From Chitinophaga pinensis (GTDB taxonomy: Bacteria; Pseudomonadota; Gammaproteobacteria; Burkholderiales; SG8-41), in the NCBI GenBank assembly GCA_943329075.2, contig CALQCM020000008.1, positions 39,251-103,250 on the forward strand: 64,000 nt of DNA. Direction: 5' to 3'. Under the pieces are notes generated by a model. That model was not told where the DNA came from and ran no database searches. It was given only the letters and a program-made list of their open reading frames with translations. The translations under genes and the position numbers were made by a program. This document shows positions 48,590-57,717 of the stretch, one piece after another; the stretch's first letter is position 1, and every line of letters begins with the position of its first letter.

Positions 48590-50746
48590 TTGAAGCGACC
48601 GCCGGCGAAGCGAGCCTCTGCAGCGGCCGCGACCCCGCCGCCCGCCGGCCTGCTGGCAAAAACCAGCAAGGCGACGCAGGCGGTGCTGGCAAAAATCGGC
48701 ATCCATCGCGATTTCGATCTGGTGCTGCATCTGCCGTTGCGCTACGAGGACCAGACGCATTTGTACCGGATCGCCGACGCGCCCAACGGGCAGACCGTGC
48801 TGGTCGAGGGCGTGGTCAGCGACAGTGCGATCAAGTTCCGCCCCAAGCGCCAGCTCGTTTGCACGGTTGAAGACGACAGCGGTGTGGTGGTCATGCGCTT
48901 TCTGAATTTTTACGGCAGCCAGGTGCGCCAGCTCGCCGTCGGCACGCGCGTTCGCATGTATGGCGAAATCCGCCAGGGATTTTTCGGCGCGGAGATGGTG
49001 CACCCGAAATATCGCGTGGTGGAGGCGGGCGCGCCGGTTTCGAAACAGCTGACGCCGGTCTATCCGACGACTGCCGGGTTGTCGCAGGCGACCCTGCAGC
49101 GCATGGTTGGCAAGGCGCTGGAGGCGGATGGGCTTGACGATACCTTGCCGCCGCCCTTGCTTGGCCAGTTGAAGCTGGCCGGATTTCGCGACAGCGTCCG
49201 CTATCTGCACCATCCGCCGCCGGCGGCCGAACTGGCGCAGCTCGAACAACGCACGCACCCGGCGTGGCGGCGCGTCAAGTTCGACGAACTGCTGGCGCAG
49301 CAATTGTCGATGCGCATTCATTACGACCGGCGCAAGCAGGTCAGCGCACCGCAACTGAAGCCGCGTGTCGAGTTGACGCGCGCCCTGCTCGACGCACTGC
49401 CGTTTGGATTGACTGCCGCGCAGACCAGGACGGCCGGTGAAATCAGCGCCGACCTGACGCGGGGCTATCCGATGCAGCGGCTGTTGCAGGGTGACGTCGG
49501 CAGCGGTAAAACCATCGTCGCGGCACTCGCTGCGCTGCAGGCGATCGAGAACGGGTTTCAGGTGGCGATCATGGCGCCCACCGAAATTCTCGGCGAACAA
49601 CATTTCGCGAAATTCTCCGGCTGGCTGACGAAACTCGGCGTCGCGGTGACGTGGCTGGGCGGCAACCTCGCGCGCAAACCAAAACGCGAGGCACTCGAAA
49701 AAGTGGCGGACGGTTCGGCGCAGATCGTCATCGGCACGCACGCCCTGTTTCAGGACGATGTCGAATTCAGCAAGCTCGGACTGGCCATCGTCGACGAGCA
49801 GCACCGCTTCGGCGTGCGCCAGCGTCTCGCCCTGCGGCAGAAGGGCGGCAAGGCCGGTGCGCGGGCGCAGCCGCACCAGCTGATGATGAGTGCGACGCCG
49901 ATCCCGCGCACGCTGGCGATGAGTTATTACGCCGACCTCGATGTTTCGGTGATTGATGAAATGCCGCCGGGCCGCACGCCGATCGCCACGCGGCTGGTGT
50001 CGGATGCGCGCCGCGACGAAGTCATCCAGCGCGTGCGCGATGCCTGTATGGCGGGCAGCCAGGCCTACTGGGTCTGTCCCTTGATCGAGGAGGCCGAAGA
50101 GACCGAAGACGCAAAACCGCCGCCGAAAGCGGGCCGCGGTCGCGGCCGATTCGAGGCGCTGCAGTTGCAATCGGTGCTCGATACGCATGAACGCCTGCGC
50201 GCGACTTTCCCGGAATTGCAGATCGGCCTCGTGCACGGACGGCTCGCCGCCGCCGAGAAAGCCGCGGTGATGAAGTCTTTTACGGCGGGTTCGATCCAGT
50301 TGCTGGTCGCCACCACGGTGATCGAAGTCGGTGTCGACGTGCCGAACGCCACGTTGATGGTGATTGAGAATGCCGAACGCATGGGGCTGGCGCAACTGCA
50401 TCAATTGCGCGGTCGTGTCGGTCGCGGCCCCGGCCACAGTACTTGCATCTTGCTCTACCAGAGTGCGTTGTCGGCGCTGGCGCGCGAGCGCCTCAAGATC
50501 ATTTTTGAGAGTACCGACGGTTTTGAAATCGCGCGCGAAGATCTGCGTTTGCGCGGACCGGGGGAGCTGCTGGGTGCGCGACAGAGCGGCGTGCCGATGC
50601 TGCGTTTCGCCGATGTCAGCACGGACATCGATCTGGTGGAATCGGCACGCAATGTCGCGCAGGATCTGCTGCAGACGCAGCCGCCGGTCGTAGAAGCGCA
50701 CCTGCAGCGCTGGCTTGGCGGCCGGCAGAATTATCTGCGCGTTTAG
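48590..50746 (+). CDS. recG: ATP-dependent DNA helicase RecG
   Basis: Fork-reversal and branch-migration helicase. 718 residues from TTG 48590, the only start that keeps the N-terminal wedge region. The OB/wedge domain (about 70-170) is followed by Walker A GDVGSGKT, the DEQH box (VDEQHRFGVRQR), SATPIPRTLAMSYYADLDVSVIDEMPPGR and the motif V/VI stretch ATTVIEVGVDVPNATLMVIENAERMGLAQLHQLRGRVGRG. 4 bases after ridA, so translation is likely coupled. Confidence 0.96.
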   Translation: MKRPPAKRASAAAATPPPAGLLAKTSKATQAVLAKIGIHRDFDLVLHLPLRYEDQTHLYRIADAPNGQTVLVEGVVSDSAIKFRPKRQLVCTVEDDSGVVVMRFLNFYGSQVRQLAVGTRVRMYGEIRQGFFGAEMVHPKYRVVEAGAPVSKQLTPVYPTTAGLSQATLQRMVGKALEADGLDDTLPPPLLGQLKLAGFRDSVRYLHHPPPAAELAQLEQRTHPAWRRVKFDELLAQQLSMRIHYDRRKQVSAPQLKPRVELTRALLDALPFGLTAAQTRTAGEISADLTRGYPMQRLLQGDVGSGKTIVAALAALQAIENGFQVAIMAPTEILGEQHFAKFSGWLTKLGVAVTWLGGNLARKPKREALEKVADGSAQIVIGTHALFQDDVEFSKLGLAIVDEQHRFGVRQRLALRQKGGKAGARAQPHQLMMSATPIPRTLAMSYYADLDVSVIDEMPPGRTPIATRLVSDARRDEVIQRVRDACMAGSQAYWVCPLIEEAEETEDAKPPPKAGRGRGRFEALQLQSVLDTHERLRATFPELQIGLVHGRLAAAEKAAVMKSFTAGSIQLLVATTVIEVGVDVPNATLMVIENAERMGLAQLHQLRGRVGRGPGHSTCILLYQSALSALARERLKIIFESTDGFEIAREDLRLRGPGELLGARQSGVPMLRFADVSTDIDLVESARNVAQDLLQTQPPVVEAHLQRWLGGRQNYLRV

Positions 50747-50840
50747 CGGGCGGGCGCGTAAATGCTCAACGGCTGAAGGATAATGGTCGGCCGGGCAGCC
50801 ACGGCATCGACGGCAGCAGACAAAAGCCCGAAAATCAAGC

Positions 50841-51386
50841 ATGGCCACCACATCTTCCGACACAATATGGCAGCGCCGGCCGGTGGGCGCCGATGCGCGC
50901 ATGCGCCGCTGGTTGCTCGACCGCGGCTCGCTGACGAGCCGCATACAACGTCGTTCACGCCGGTTTCGCGTCGAACTGCTGGCCTTGAAGCGCGCGCCGG
51001 CGGTGCGTGACGAACTGGCGCTGCTCGAAGACGCCGTGCGCAGGCACTGCGCGGTGCGTGAGGTGGTGCTCCACAGCGACGACCGGGCGGTGGTATTTGC
51101 ACATTCGGTGGCGGCGCGCCGCGCCTTGCGCGGGCCGTGGCGCTTGCTGTTGACGCTGGGCACGCGCCCGCTCGGTGCTGCGCTGTTTGCCGACCCGCGG
51201 GTGACGCGGCGGCCGTTGCGCTTCCGCCAGCTCAGGCGCGGACACGCGCTCTACGATGCGGCCAGCCGGCTCATCGAGGGCGCGCCGGCCCGCCTGTGGG
51301 CGCGCCGTTCGCTGTTTGTCTTTCGCGGTTCGCGCCTGTTGGTGACGGAAGTGTTTTTGCCGGCTATCCTTGCGCTTCGACCATGA
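50841..51386 (+). CDS. ubiC: Chorismate lyase
   Basis: Splits chorismate to 4-hydroxybenzoate and pyruvate, the first committed ubiquinone step. 181 residues, low similarity as usual for UbiC, but the key features are there: FAHSVAARRALRGPWRLLLTLGTRPLGAALF and the C-terminal RRSLFVFRGSRLLVTEVFLP with the catalytic Glu. ATG 51383 of ubiA overlaps its stop by 4 bases, so ubiC and ubiA are coupled. A 94-base gap separates it from recG. Confidence 0.88.
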   Translation: MATTSSDTIWQRRPVGADARMRRWLLDRGSLTSRIQRRSRRFRVELLALKRAPAVRDELALLEDAVRRHCAVREVVLHSDDRAVVFAHSVAARRALRGPWRLLLTLGTRPLGAALFADPRVTRRPLRFRQLRRGHALYDAASRLIEGAPARLWARRSLFVFRGSRLLVTEVFLPAILALRP

Positions 51387-52279
51387 ATCTCAAAGAACGC
51401 CTCGATCTCTTCGAAAAGCTGACGCGGCTCGACAAGCCGATCGGCATTCTGCTGCTGTTGTGGCCCACCTTGTGGGCTTTGTGGTTGTCGTCGGTTGGTT
51501 CGCCTAATGTGGTCATCGTCGTCATATTTTTCATGGGTGTGGTGTTGATGCGTTCGGCCGGTTGTGTCATGAATGATTTTGCCGACCGCAATTTTGACGT
51601 GCATGTCGAACGCACGCGTGATCGACCGCTCGCCGCAAAACTTATTTCCACGCGCGAAGCGTTGTTGCTCGCCGCCGTGCTGGCGGGGCTGGCGTTCGGG
51701 CTGGTGCTGCAGTTGAATGCGCTGACGGTCAGGTTGTCGGTGGTGGCCTTGCTGCTGGCAGTGATCTATCCGTTTTTGAAGCGTGTCTTCTGGCTGCCGC
51801 AGGCGTGGCTGGGTGTCGCCTTCGGTTTCGGTGTGCCGATGGCGTTCGCGGCGCATCACAACGTCGTGGTGCCGATCGCGTGGACAATATTGCTGGCAAA
51901 CGTGTTCTGGGCGGTGGCTTACGACACGCAATACGCGATGGTTGATCGCGACGACGACGTGAAACTCGGGTTGAAGTCATCGGCGATATTGTTCGGCCGG
52001 CACGACGTGCTGGCGGTCATGATTTGTTATGCCCTGTTCATCGCGACCATGGCCTGCGTCGGTTATTGGGCCAGAATGGGGGCCTGCTATTTTTCCGGGC
52101 TGGTCGTGACCTGCATGCTCGTTGCACTCGAATACAATCTGGTCCGCACGCGCGACCGCGCACGCTGCTTCAAGGCATTTTTATTCAACAACTGGATTGG
52201 CGCGGCGATTTTCGCCGGCATTGCCGCCGATTTTTATTTTTTCCTGCCGCTCTTTCCGGGAGCGCCGATCGGCCGCTGA
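51383..52279 (+). CDS. ubiA: 4-hydroxybenzoate octaprenyltransferase
   Basis: Membrane prenyltransferase making 3-polyprenyl-4-hydroxybenzoate. 298 residues from ATG 51383, which overlaps ubiC and gives the family N-terminus LTRLDKPIGILLLLWPTLWALW; the frame is open earlier inside ubiC. Two aspartate-rich motifs are visible, NDFADRNFD and DTQYAMVDRDDD, with eight to nine membrane spans. ubiD follows after 6 bases. Confidence 0.96.
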   Translation: MNLKERLDLFEKLTRLDKPIGILLLLWPTLWALWLSSVGSPNVVIVVIFFMGVVLMRSAGCVMNDFADRNFDVHVERTRDRPLAAKLISTREALLLAAVLAGLAFGLVLQLNALTVRLSVVALLLAVIYPFLKRVFWLPQAWLGVAFGFGVPMAFAAHHNVVVPIAWTILLANVFWAVAYDTQYAMVDRDDDVKLGLKSSAILFGRHDVLAVMICYALFIATMACVGYWARMGACYFSGLVVTCMLVALEYNLVRTRDRARCFKAFLFNNWIGAAIFAGIAADFYFFLPLFPGAPIGR

Positions 52280-52285
52280 TCCACA

Positions 52286-53749
52286 ATGAAATACCGTGAC
52301 TTAAGAGAATTTATCGGCATGCTCGAACGCCGCGGCGAGCTCAGGCGCATCGGCGTCGAAGTGGATCCGCGCCTGGAGATGACCGAAATCTGCGATCGTG
52401 TGTTGAAGGCACAGGGGCCGGCGCTGCTGTTTGAAAAGCCGCGCGGTCACAGCATGCCGGTGCTGGGCAATCTGTTCGGTACGCCGCTGCGCGTTGCGCT
52501 TGGTATGGGGCAGGAGCGCGTCGAAGCGCTGCGCGAAGTTGGGCAATTGCTGGCTTCGCTGAAGGAACCAACGCCGCCGCGCAGCTTGAAGGACGCGTGG
52601 AACAAGCTGCCGCTGCTCAAACAGATTTTCAGCATGTCACCCGCGGTGGTCTCGACGGCCGCCTGCCAGGAGATTGTCTGGGAAGGCGACGCGGTCGATC
52701 TTGGCCGGCTGCCGATCCAGACCTGCTGGCCGGGGGACGTTGCGCCGCTGATTACCTGGGGGCTGGTGGTGACACGCGGGCCGAGCAAGACGCGACAGAA
52801 CCTCGGCATCTACCGGCAACAGGTCATCGCTCCCAACAAAGTCATCATGCGCTGGCTCGGCATGCGCGGCGGTGCGCTCGACTATCGCGACCATTGCCTC
52901 GCGCATCCCGGCAAGCCTTTCCCGCTGGCGGTGGCGCTGGGCGCCGATCCGGCGACGCTGCTGGGCGCGGTGACGCCGGTGCCCGACGCGCTCTCTGAAT
53001 ACCAGTTCGCCGGGTTGTTGCGCGGGGCGCGCACCGAAATCGTCAAGTGCTTGAGTCATGACCTGCAGGTGCCGGCGCGCGCGGAAATCGTGCTCGAAGG
53101 TTTTATCCATCAGGGCGAAACTGCGCTCGAAGGGCCGTTCGGCGATCACACCGGTTATTACAACGAGCAGGAGCACTTTCCGGTATTCACGATCGAGCGC
53201 ATGACCATGCGCCGCGATCCGATTTATCACAGCACTTATACGGGCAAGCCGCCGGACGAACCGGCCATGCTCGGCGCCGCACTGAACGACGTTTTTGTGC
53301 CGCTGCTGCAGAAGCAGTTTCCCGAGATCGTCGATTTTTATTTGCCGCCGGAAGGCTGCTCGTACCGCATTGCCGTGGTCAGCATAAAGAAACAGTACGC
53401 GGGGCATGCGAAACGCGTGATGTTCGGCATCTGGTCGTTCCTGCGCCAGTTCATGTATACGAAGTTCATTATCGTGACCGACGACGACGTCAATGTGCGC
53501 GACTGGAAGGAAGTCATCTGGGCGCTGACCACGCGCGTCGATCCGCAGCGCGACACTTTGATTGCCGACAATACGCCGATCGATAATCTCGATTTCGCCA
53601 GTCCGGTCGCCGGGCTCGGTTCGAAGATGGGGATCGATGCCACCAACAAATGGCCGCAGGAAACCTCACGCCAGTGGGGCACGCCGATCGCCATGGACGC
53701 AGGGACCAAGGCGCGTATCGACGCCTTGTGGACGGAAATCGGTTTATAA
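52286..53749 (+). CDS. ubiD: 4-hydroxy-3-polyprenylbenzoate decarboxylase
   Basis: prFMN-dependent decarboxylase acting after UbiA. 487 residues with [47 protein letters not shown] (metal/phosphate segment), [21 protein letters not shown] with the catalytic Glu, and [22 protein letters not shown] near the C-terminus. Third gene of the coupled ubiC-ubiA-ubiD operon. Its partner UbiX is not in the window. Confidence 0.96.
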   Translation: MKYRDLREFIGMLERRGELRRIGVEVDPRLEMTEICDRVLKAQGPALLFEKPRGHSMPVLGNLFGTPLRVALGMGQERVEALREVGQLLASLKEPTPPRSLKDAWNKLPLLKQIFSMSPAVVSTAACQEIVWEGDAVDLGRLPIQTCWPGDVAPLITWGLVVTRGPSKTRQNLGIYRQQVIAPNKVIMRWLGMRGGALDYRDHCLAHPGKPFPLAVALGADPATLLGAVTPVPDALSEYQFAGLLRGARTEIVKCLSHDLQVPARAEIVLEGFIHQGETALEGPFGDHTGYYNEQEHFPVFTIERMTMRRDPIYHSTYTGKPPDEPAMLGAALNDVFVPLLQKQFPEIVDFYLPPEGCSYRIAVVSIKKQYAGHAKRVMFGIWSFLRQFMYTKFIIVTDDDVNVRDWKEVIWALTTRVDPQRDTLIADNTPIDNLDFASPVAGLGSKMGIDATNKWPQETSRQWGTPIAMDAGTKARIDALWTEIGL

Positions 53750-53764
53750 CGCCGGAAACGACAA

Positions 53765-53782
53765 GGGCCGGATAACCGGCCC
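53765..53782. terminator. Hairpin between convergent ubiD and the outer-membrane protein gene
   Basis: Stem GGGCCGG/CCGGCCC with a 4-base loop in the 57-base space between two converging genes. T-runs are short on both strands, so termination efficiency is uncertain. Confidence 0.5.
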
Positions 53783-53806
53783 CTGTTTACTGCGTGGCAA
53801 CTTAGC

Positions 53807-54382
53807 TTAGAAGTGGTAGGCCAGACCCAGCGTGTAAACGTTGGCGTCTGTGCGGATGGTGGTCGTGTTGCTGCCCATCTTGGTCACGCGTTCGAACTCG
53901 GCGCGCGCGCTGAAGTTCGGGTTGAACGTGTATTGCAGACCGACACCGAGGCTCGGGCTCCACGACGAATCGGAAGTGCCGAGCGGATTGCGTTTCAGGC
54001 GCATGCGGTATTCACCGATGCGGCCGAGCAGCGACAACTCTTTCGACATGGGCAGGTAGCCAACCAGCGACAGGCCCCAGCCCGCCATTTCCGCGGTGTT
54101 GCCGGTATTGGAGTTGAACGAGCCGAGATTGATCCAGGTGCCTTCGATGCTGAAATTCTGGTGAAACTTGAAGCCGCCATAGAGTTTGTAAGAGCCATCC
54201 GAACTGTCGAAACTGGTGCCGATGCCCGAAGCAGTCCCGGCGGTGTCAAAGTTGGGCCGGGTCTGGCCCCAGCCGCCGCCGATGTAATACAGGTTTTCGG
54301 CAGCAGCGGCCGCGGCAGCAACGCCACTGATGGCTGCGCTCAGTGCAATTACGATAATGCCGATACGTGTTTTCATGGACAT
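53807..54382 (-). CDS. Small outer-membrane beta-barrel protein (OmpA/OmpW-like)
   Basis: 191 residues from ATG 54382, chosen because AGGAG stands nine bases before it and a signal peptide (KTRIGIIVIALSAAISGVAAA-AA) follows; the open frame extends 16 codons further up. The mature part is an alternating-pattern barrel: LYYIGGGWGQTRPNFDT, YKLYGGFKFHQNFSIEGTWINLG, LGVGLQYTFNPNFSARAEFERV and a C-terminal YTLGLAYHF ending in Phe, the signal for the BAM complex. Likely eight strands. Its leader contains a strong terminator hairpin (54436-54465). Confidence 0.87.
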   Translation of the reverse strand: MSMKTRIGIIVIALSAAISGVAAAAAAAENLYYIGGGWGQTRPNFDTAGTASGIGTSFDSSDGSYKLYGGFKFHQNFSIEGTWINLGSFNSNTGNTAEMAGWGLSLVGYLPMSKELSLLGRIGEYRMRLKRNPLGTSDSSWSPSLGVGLQYTFNPNFSARAEFERVTKMGSNTTTIRTDANVYTLGLAYHF

Positions 54383-54880
54383 GGTTGCTTCTCCTATAGT
54401 GCTCAAAATGTTCTTTGCCAAAAACCGCATGCTTTGAAAAAAATAGCCGGGGGCGACCCGGCTATGTATATGGTGGCGTAGTTTTGTGATTAGAACTTTA
54501 GTACCGCGCCACTTTTCTTGCTAATGGGCCATATGCCGATGTGTGAATTGGGTGGTCTGTAAGCCTTCATCCGGATACTTTCTGTTGCTTTCCTGATGCC
54601 GGCTCGTATCGACTTGCCAAATCTCCCATCGGTTAGGCGTTAGGTTCAGAGTAAAGAAATCGCTTTAACTTGTCCACATAAGTCTATTTATTTGTTCAGT
54701 AAATTGAATAAATCTGTTGTGTTTTGGCAACAGAGCTATGTAATCCATTGATATATATAATAAATCATATTTTTAAATCGGGAAATTTTGGGGGTGCCGC
54801 GCCCAAAACAGCGAGCTTGCGGCGTTTCGCGCTGCTGGAACGCAGCAAGGCGCCGATTCAGGCGCAAGCCGGTCGGCGGC
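54383..54880. other. 498-base AT-rich gene-free region upstream of the barrel-protein gene
   Basis: Spans from the end of dacB to the start of the outer-membrane protein gene, both minus strand. 54620-54790 is markedly AT-rich compared with the surroundings. It contains a terminator at 54436-54465, a CTGTTG/CAACAG stem at 54714-54733, and a TTGGCA-17-TATAGG pair between 54387 and 54419 (minus) whose -10 overlaps the ribosome-binding site. Nothing coding-like. Could hold a dacB 3' UTR, a small RNA, or a regulatory leader. Confidence 0.6.
54436..54465 (-). terminator. Rho-independent terminator 54 bases upstream of the outer-membrane protein start
   Basis: ATAGCCGGG/CCCGGCTAT stem (54443-54465) with a 5-base loop followed on the minus strand by seven T. 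A textbook terminator in a place where no minus-strand protein gene ends within 400 bases. Confidence 0.85.
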
Positions 54881-56299
54881 TCAACGCGAATAAACCCATT
54901 TCAACAGCGCGTCCTGGGCGCTGATCGCCTCGCCGGCACGCGCGTGATTGACCAGAAAAACAACGCTGACGGTGCGTCCTTTTGCATCGAGAACATAACC
55001 CGCAATGGCGCGCGCGCCGGCAAGGCTGCCGGTCTTGATGTGCGCCTGTCCCGCCACGTCCGCGCCGTTAAGGCGCTTGCGCATCGTGCCATCAACGGCA
55101 ACCAGCGGCAGCGAGGCCACAAATTCCGGCATCACGGCGCTGCGTCCGGCCTGCAACAGCAACTGCCCGAGCCCGCGCGCGCTGATGCGTTCGACACGCG
55201 ACAGGCCCGAGCCGTTTTCCAGCACGAGTTCGGGCATCGCCAGGCGCCGCACCTCCAGCCACTGCGTAATCGCACGCGCCGATTTATCGGCAGCGGCCGG
55301 TGCGCCCAGCGTCGCAGCGCCGAGTGTAAGGAACAACTGTCGCGCCATGACGTTGTTGCTGAACTTGTTGATGTCGCGCACGATATCAACGAGCGGTTGC
55401 GACGCATTGACCAGCAGGGGCTTCGCGCCGGCCGGCACCGTGCCCTCGCGCACACCGCCGCTGAAGCTGCCGCCGAGTTCGGGCCACAGCATTGAAAACA
55501 GCGCGTGCACATACTGCGGGTGCGCGAGCAGACTGTAATGACGTTCTTTCTCGCCGCAGGCCAGCGGGAAGCTGCCCGCAAAAACCAGCCGCGCCGATGA
55601 CGCGTCACCGCTCGCCGTCACTTTCAGTTTTTCCACCCAGTCGCCGCAGGCTTCAGCGCTCGGCAGCAGATTGTTGACCACTTGCAATTGCGGCAACGCC
55701 GGCTCGACAGTGATATTGACCGCGCGCCGCGCGCCATCGGGAATAAAACCCAGGCGAAAGGATTTGAAATTGACGAGCAATGCGTCAGGTTGCGTGTTGT
55801 AGGGGCGCGACGGTTCGTTGTCGAAACCGCCGGGGTCGTTTGCGTCGGCGCTTGCAAAAAAACTCCGGTCGAGCACCAGATCGCCGCGAATCTCCCGCAG
55901 TCCACGCGCGCGCAAATTGCGCAGCATCAGCCAGAAATTTTCCAGCGTCAGCCGCGGATCGCCGCTGCCGCGCAAAACAAGATCGCCGGCGAGCACGTCG
56001 CCTTGCAGCGGCGCCGAGGTATACACCTCGGTGGACCACCGAAAGGCGGGCCCGAGTTGATCGAGCGCGGCGAAGGTGGTCAGCAGCTTGATCGTCGAGG
56101 CTGGATTGAGCGCGCGCGCTTCGCCCAGCGCAAGCACGGGTTGTTCCGCGCCGGCCTCGTGTACATAGATGCCGACCGCCGTCACAGGAATGCCAGCCTG
56201 CATTAGCGCCTGGCTGATGACTGGCGGCAAGCGGTCGTTGCGCTCCTGCGCAAACGCCGCGCTAGCGAAAATCAGCGCAACGATGAACGCAAAGCGCAT
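54881..56299 (-). CDS. dacB: D-alanyl-D-alanine carboxypeptidase/endopeptidase (PBP4)
   Basis: Low-molecular-weight class C PBP trimming peptidoglycan. 472 residues with a signal peptide (1-17, FASAAFA-QE). Catalytic Ser68-x-x-Lys71 (PASTIK), SNN in DINKFSNNVMARQLF, and KTG in HIKTGSLAGARAIAG. A PBP4-type insert domain lies between the first two motifs. Start ATG 56299 lies 1 base after the stop of the upstream metallo-beta-lactamase-fold gene, so the two are probably coupled. Confidence 0.95.
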   Translation of the reverse strand: MRFAFIVALIFASAAFAQERNDRLPPVISQALMQAGIPVTAVGIYVHEAGAEQPVLALGEARALNPASTIKLLTTFAALDQLGPAFRWSTEVYTSAPLQGDVLAGDLVLRGSGDPRLTLENFWLMLRNLRARGLREIRGDLVLDRSFFASADANDPGGFDNEPSRPYNTQPDALLVNFKSFRLGFIPDGARRAVNITVEPALPQLQVVNNLLPSAEACGDWVEKLKVTASGDASSARLVFAGSFPLACGEKERHYSLLAHPQYVHALFSMLWPELGGSFSGGVREGTVPAGAKPLLVNASQPLVDIVRDINKFSNNVMARQLFLTLGAATLGAPAAADKSARAITQWLEVRRLAMPELVLENGSGLSRVERISARGLGQLLLQAGRSAVMPEFVASLPLVAVDGTMRKRLNGADVAGQAHIKTGSLAGARAIAGYVLDAKGRTVSVVFLVNHARAGEAISAQDALLKWVYSR

Positions 56300-56300
56300 G

Positions 56301-57704
56301 TCAGATCTCCACCGTCGCGCGGGACTGTGCCACGGTGGCTTCCCATTTCAGTTCGCGCCCGATGGCGTCGCGAAACGCTGTGGCGGCAGCGGGCTCGCCA
56401 TGCACGACAAAGGTGTGCTGTGGCGGGCGCCGAAAATGACGCAACCAGGCCAGCAACTCGGCTTGGTCCGCATGGGCGGAAAGCCCGCCGATGGTGTGGA
56501 TCTTTGCGCGCACCGGAATTTCCTCGCTGAAAATCCGCACCGATTTCGCGCCGTCGACGATGCGCCGGCCCAGCGTGCCGGTGGCCTGAAATCCGGTGAA
56601 CAGCACCGCGCATTCCTTGCGACCAAGATTGTCCGCCAGATGATGCTTGATGCGCCCGGCATTGCACATGCCGCTCGCGGAAATGATCACGGCGCCGCTT
56701 TTGATCTTTGCCAGCGCCATCGATTCATTGAGGTCGTGAATGAAATTAATCTGCGGCCGCTCGCGGTTGCCGCGCAGCCAGTCGAACATGGCGCGTGTTT
56801 CAGCGTCAAGCAATGCGGCATGCTTGAGGGTGATTTCGGTTGCTTTGAGCGCCATCGGTGAGTCGACGTAGATGTAGAGCGGCGGCAGGCGTTTTTGCCG
56901 GTAGAGGTCGCACAGGAGGTATAAAAGGTCCTGCGTGCGGCCCACCGCAAACGCGGGCACGATCACGTTGCCCTTTTTTCGTGAAAGCGTTTCGTTGAGC
57001 GCCGCCTCCAGTTCGACCATTGTGTCGGCAAGACTTTTGTGCAGTCGGTCACCGTAGGTCGATTCGATCAGCAGCACGTCGGCCTCCTCGATGGGCGTCA
57101 CGTCACGCACAATCGGGTGGCCGGAACGGCCGATGTCGCCGGAGAAAACGATTTTGATTTCGCGGCCCGCCTGTCTCACCCACACTTCGATGATGGCGGC
57201 GCCGAGAATGTGGCCGGCGTCGCGCAGGCGGCAGCGCACACCGGGCTGCGGGTGGAATTCCGCGTCGTAGGCAACGGCGCGCAATTGCGCCAGGCTCGCA
57301 TGCGCTTGCGGCACGCTGTAGAGCGGCACGTCGTAATCGCCGCGCACCCGTCGCCCTGATTTGTGCGACCGCTCGCGCCACTCCATTTCCTTTTCTTGGA
57401 TATGCGCCGAGTCGAGCAGCATGACTTCGAGCAGATCGATGGTTGCCGCCGTGGTGTAGATGGCGCCGCGAAAACCCTGCGCGCAGAGCCGTGGCAGCAA
57501 ACCCGAATGATCAATGTGCGCATGCGTCAGCAAAACGAAATCAAGCGCGCGCGGATCGAACGAAAATTCCGCGTAGTTTTTTTCGTCCGCATCGCGGCCG
57601 CCCTGGAACATGCCGCAGTCAACGACAAAGCGAAGATTTTCGGTTTCGACGAGATAACAGGATCCTGTTACCTCGCCTGCCGCGCCGAGAAAACTCAATT
57701 TCAT
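56301..57704 (-). CDS. Metallo-beta-lactamase-fold beta-CASP RNA nuclease-type protein
   Basis: 467 residues. MBL core motif HxHxDH at 61-66 (LTHAHIDHSGLLPRL), then DAGHILGAAIIEVWV (motif 3 His) and FSGDIGRSGHPI. The inserted beta-CASP domain has VPAFAVGRTQDLLYLL, YVDSPMALKATEI, ISASGMCNAGRIKHHL and a C-terminal RMMBL-type IHTIGGLSAHADQAELLAW. Same family as CPSF/YSH1-like exoribonucleases found in many bacteria. No signal peptide. Gene order bioA-MBL-dacB with 13- and 1-base gaps suggests one transcript, without an obvious functional link. Confidence 0.88.
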   Translation of the reverse strand: MKLSFLGAAGEVTGSCYLVETENLRFVVDCGMFQGGRDADEKNYAEFSFDPRALDFVLLTHAHIDHSGLLPRLCAQGFRGAIYTTAATIDLLEVMLLDSAHIQEKEMEWRERSHKSGRRVRGDYDVPLYSVPQAHASLAQLRAVAYDAEFHPQPGVRCRLRDAGHILGAAIIEVWVRQAGREIKIVFSGDIGRSGHPIVRDVTPIEEADVLLIESTYGDRLHKSLADTMVELEAALNETLSRKKGNVIVPAFAVGRTQDLLYLLCDLYRQKRLPPLYIYVDSPMALKATEITLKHAALLDAETRAMFDWLRGNRERPQINFIHDLNESMALAKIKSGAVIISASGMCNAGRIKHHLADNLGRKECAVLFTGFQATGTLGRRIVDGAKSVRIFSEEIPVRAKIHTIGGLSAHADQAELLAWLRHFRRPPQHTFVVHGEPAAATAFRDAIGRELKWEATVAQSRATVEI

Positions 57705-57717
57705 GGTCGGCCGCGGC

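Noticed and set aside
48461..51163. 900-codon open frame on the minus strand
   Set aside because: Antisense to recG, ubiC and part of ridA. No domain pattern; a GC-bias shadow.
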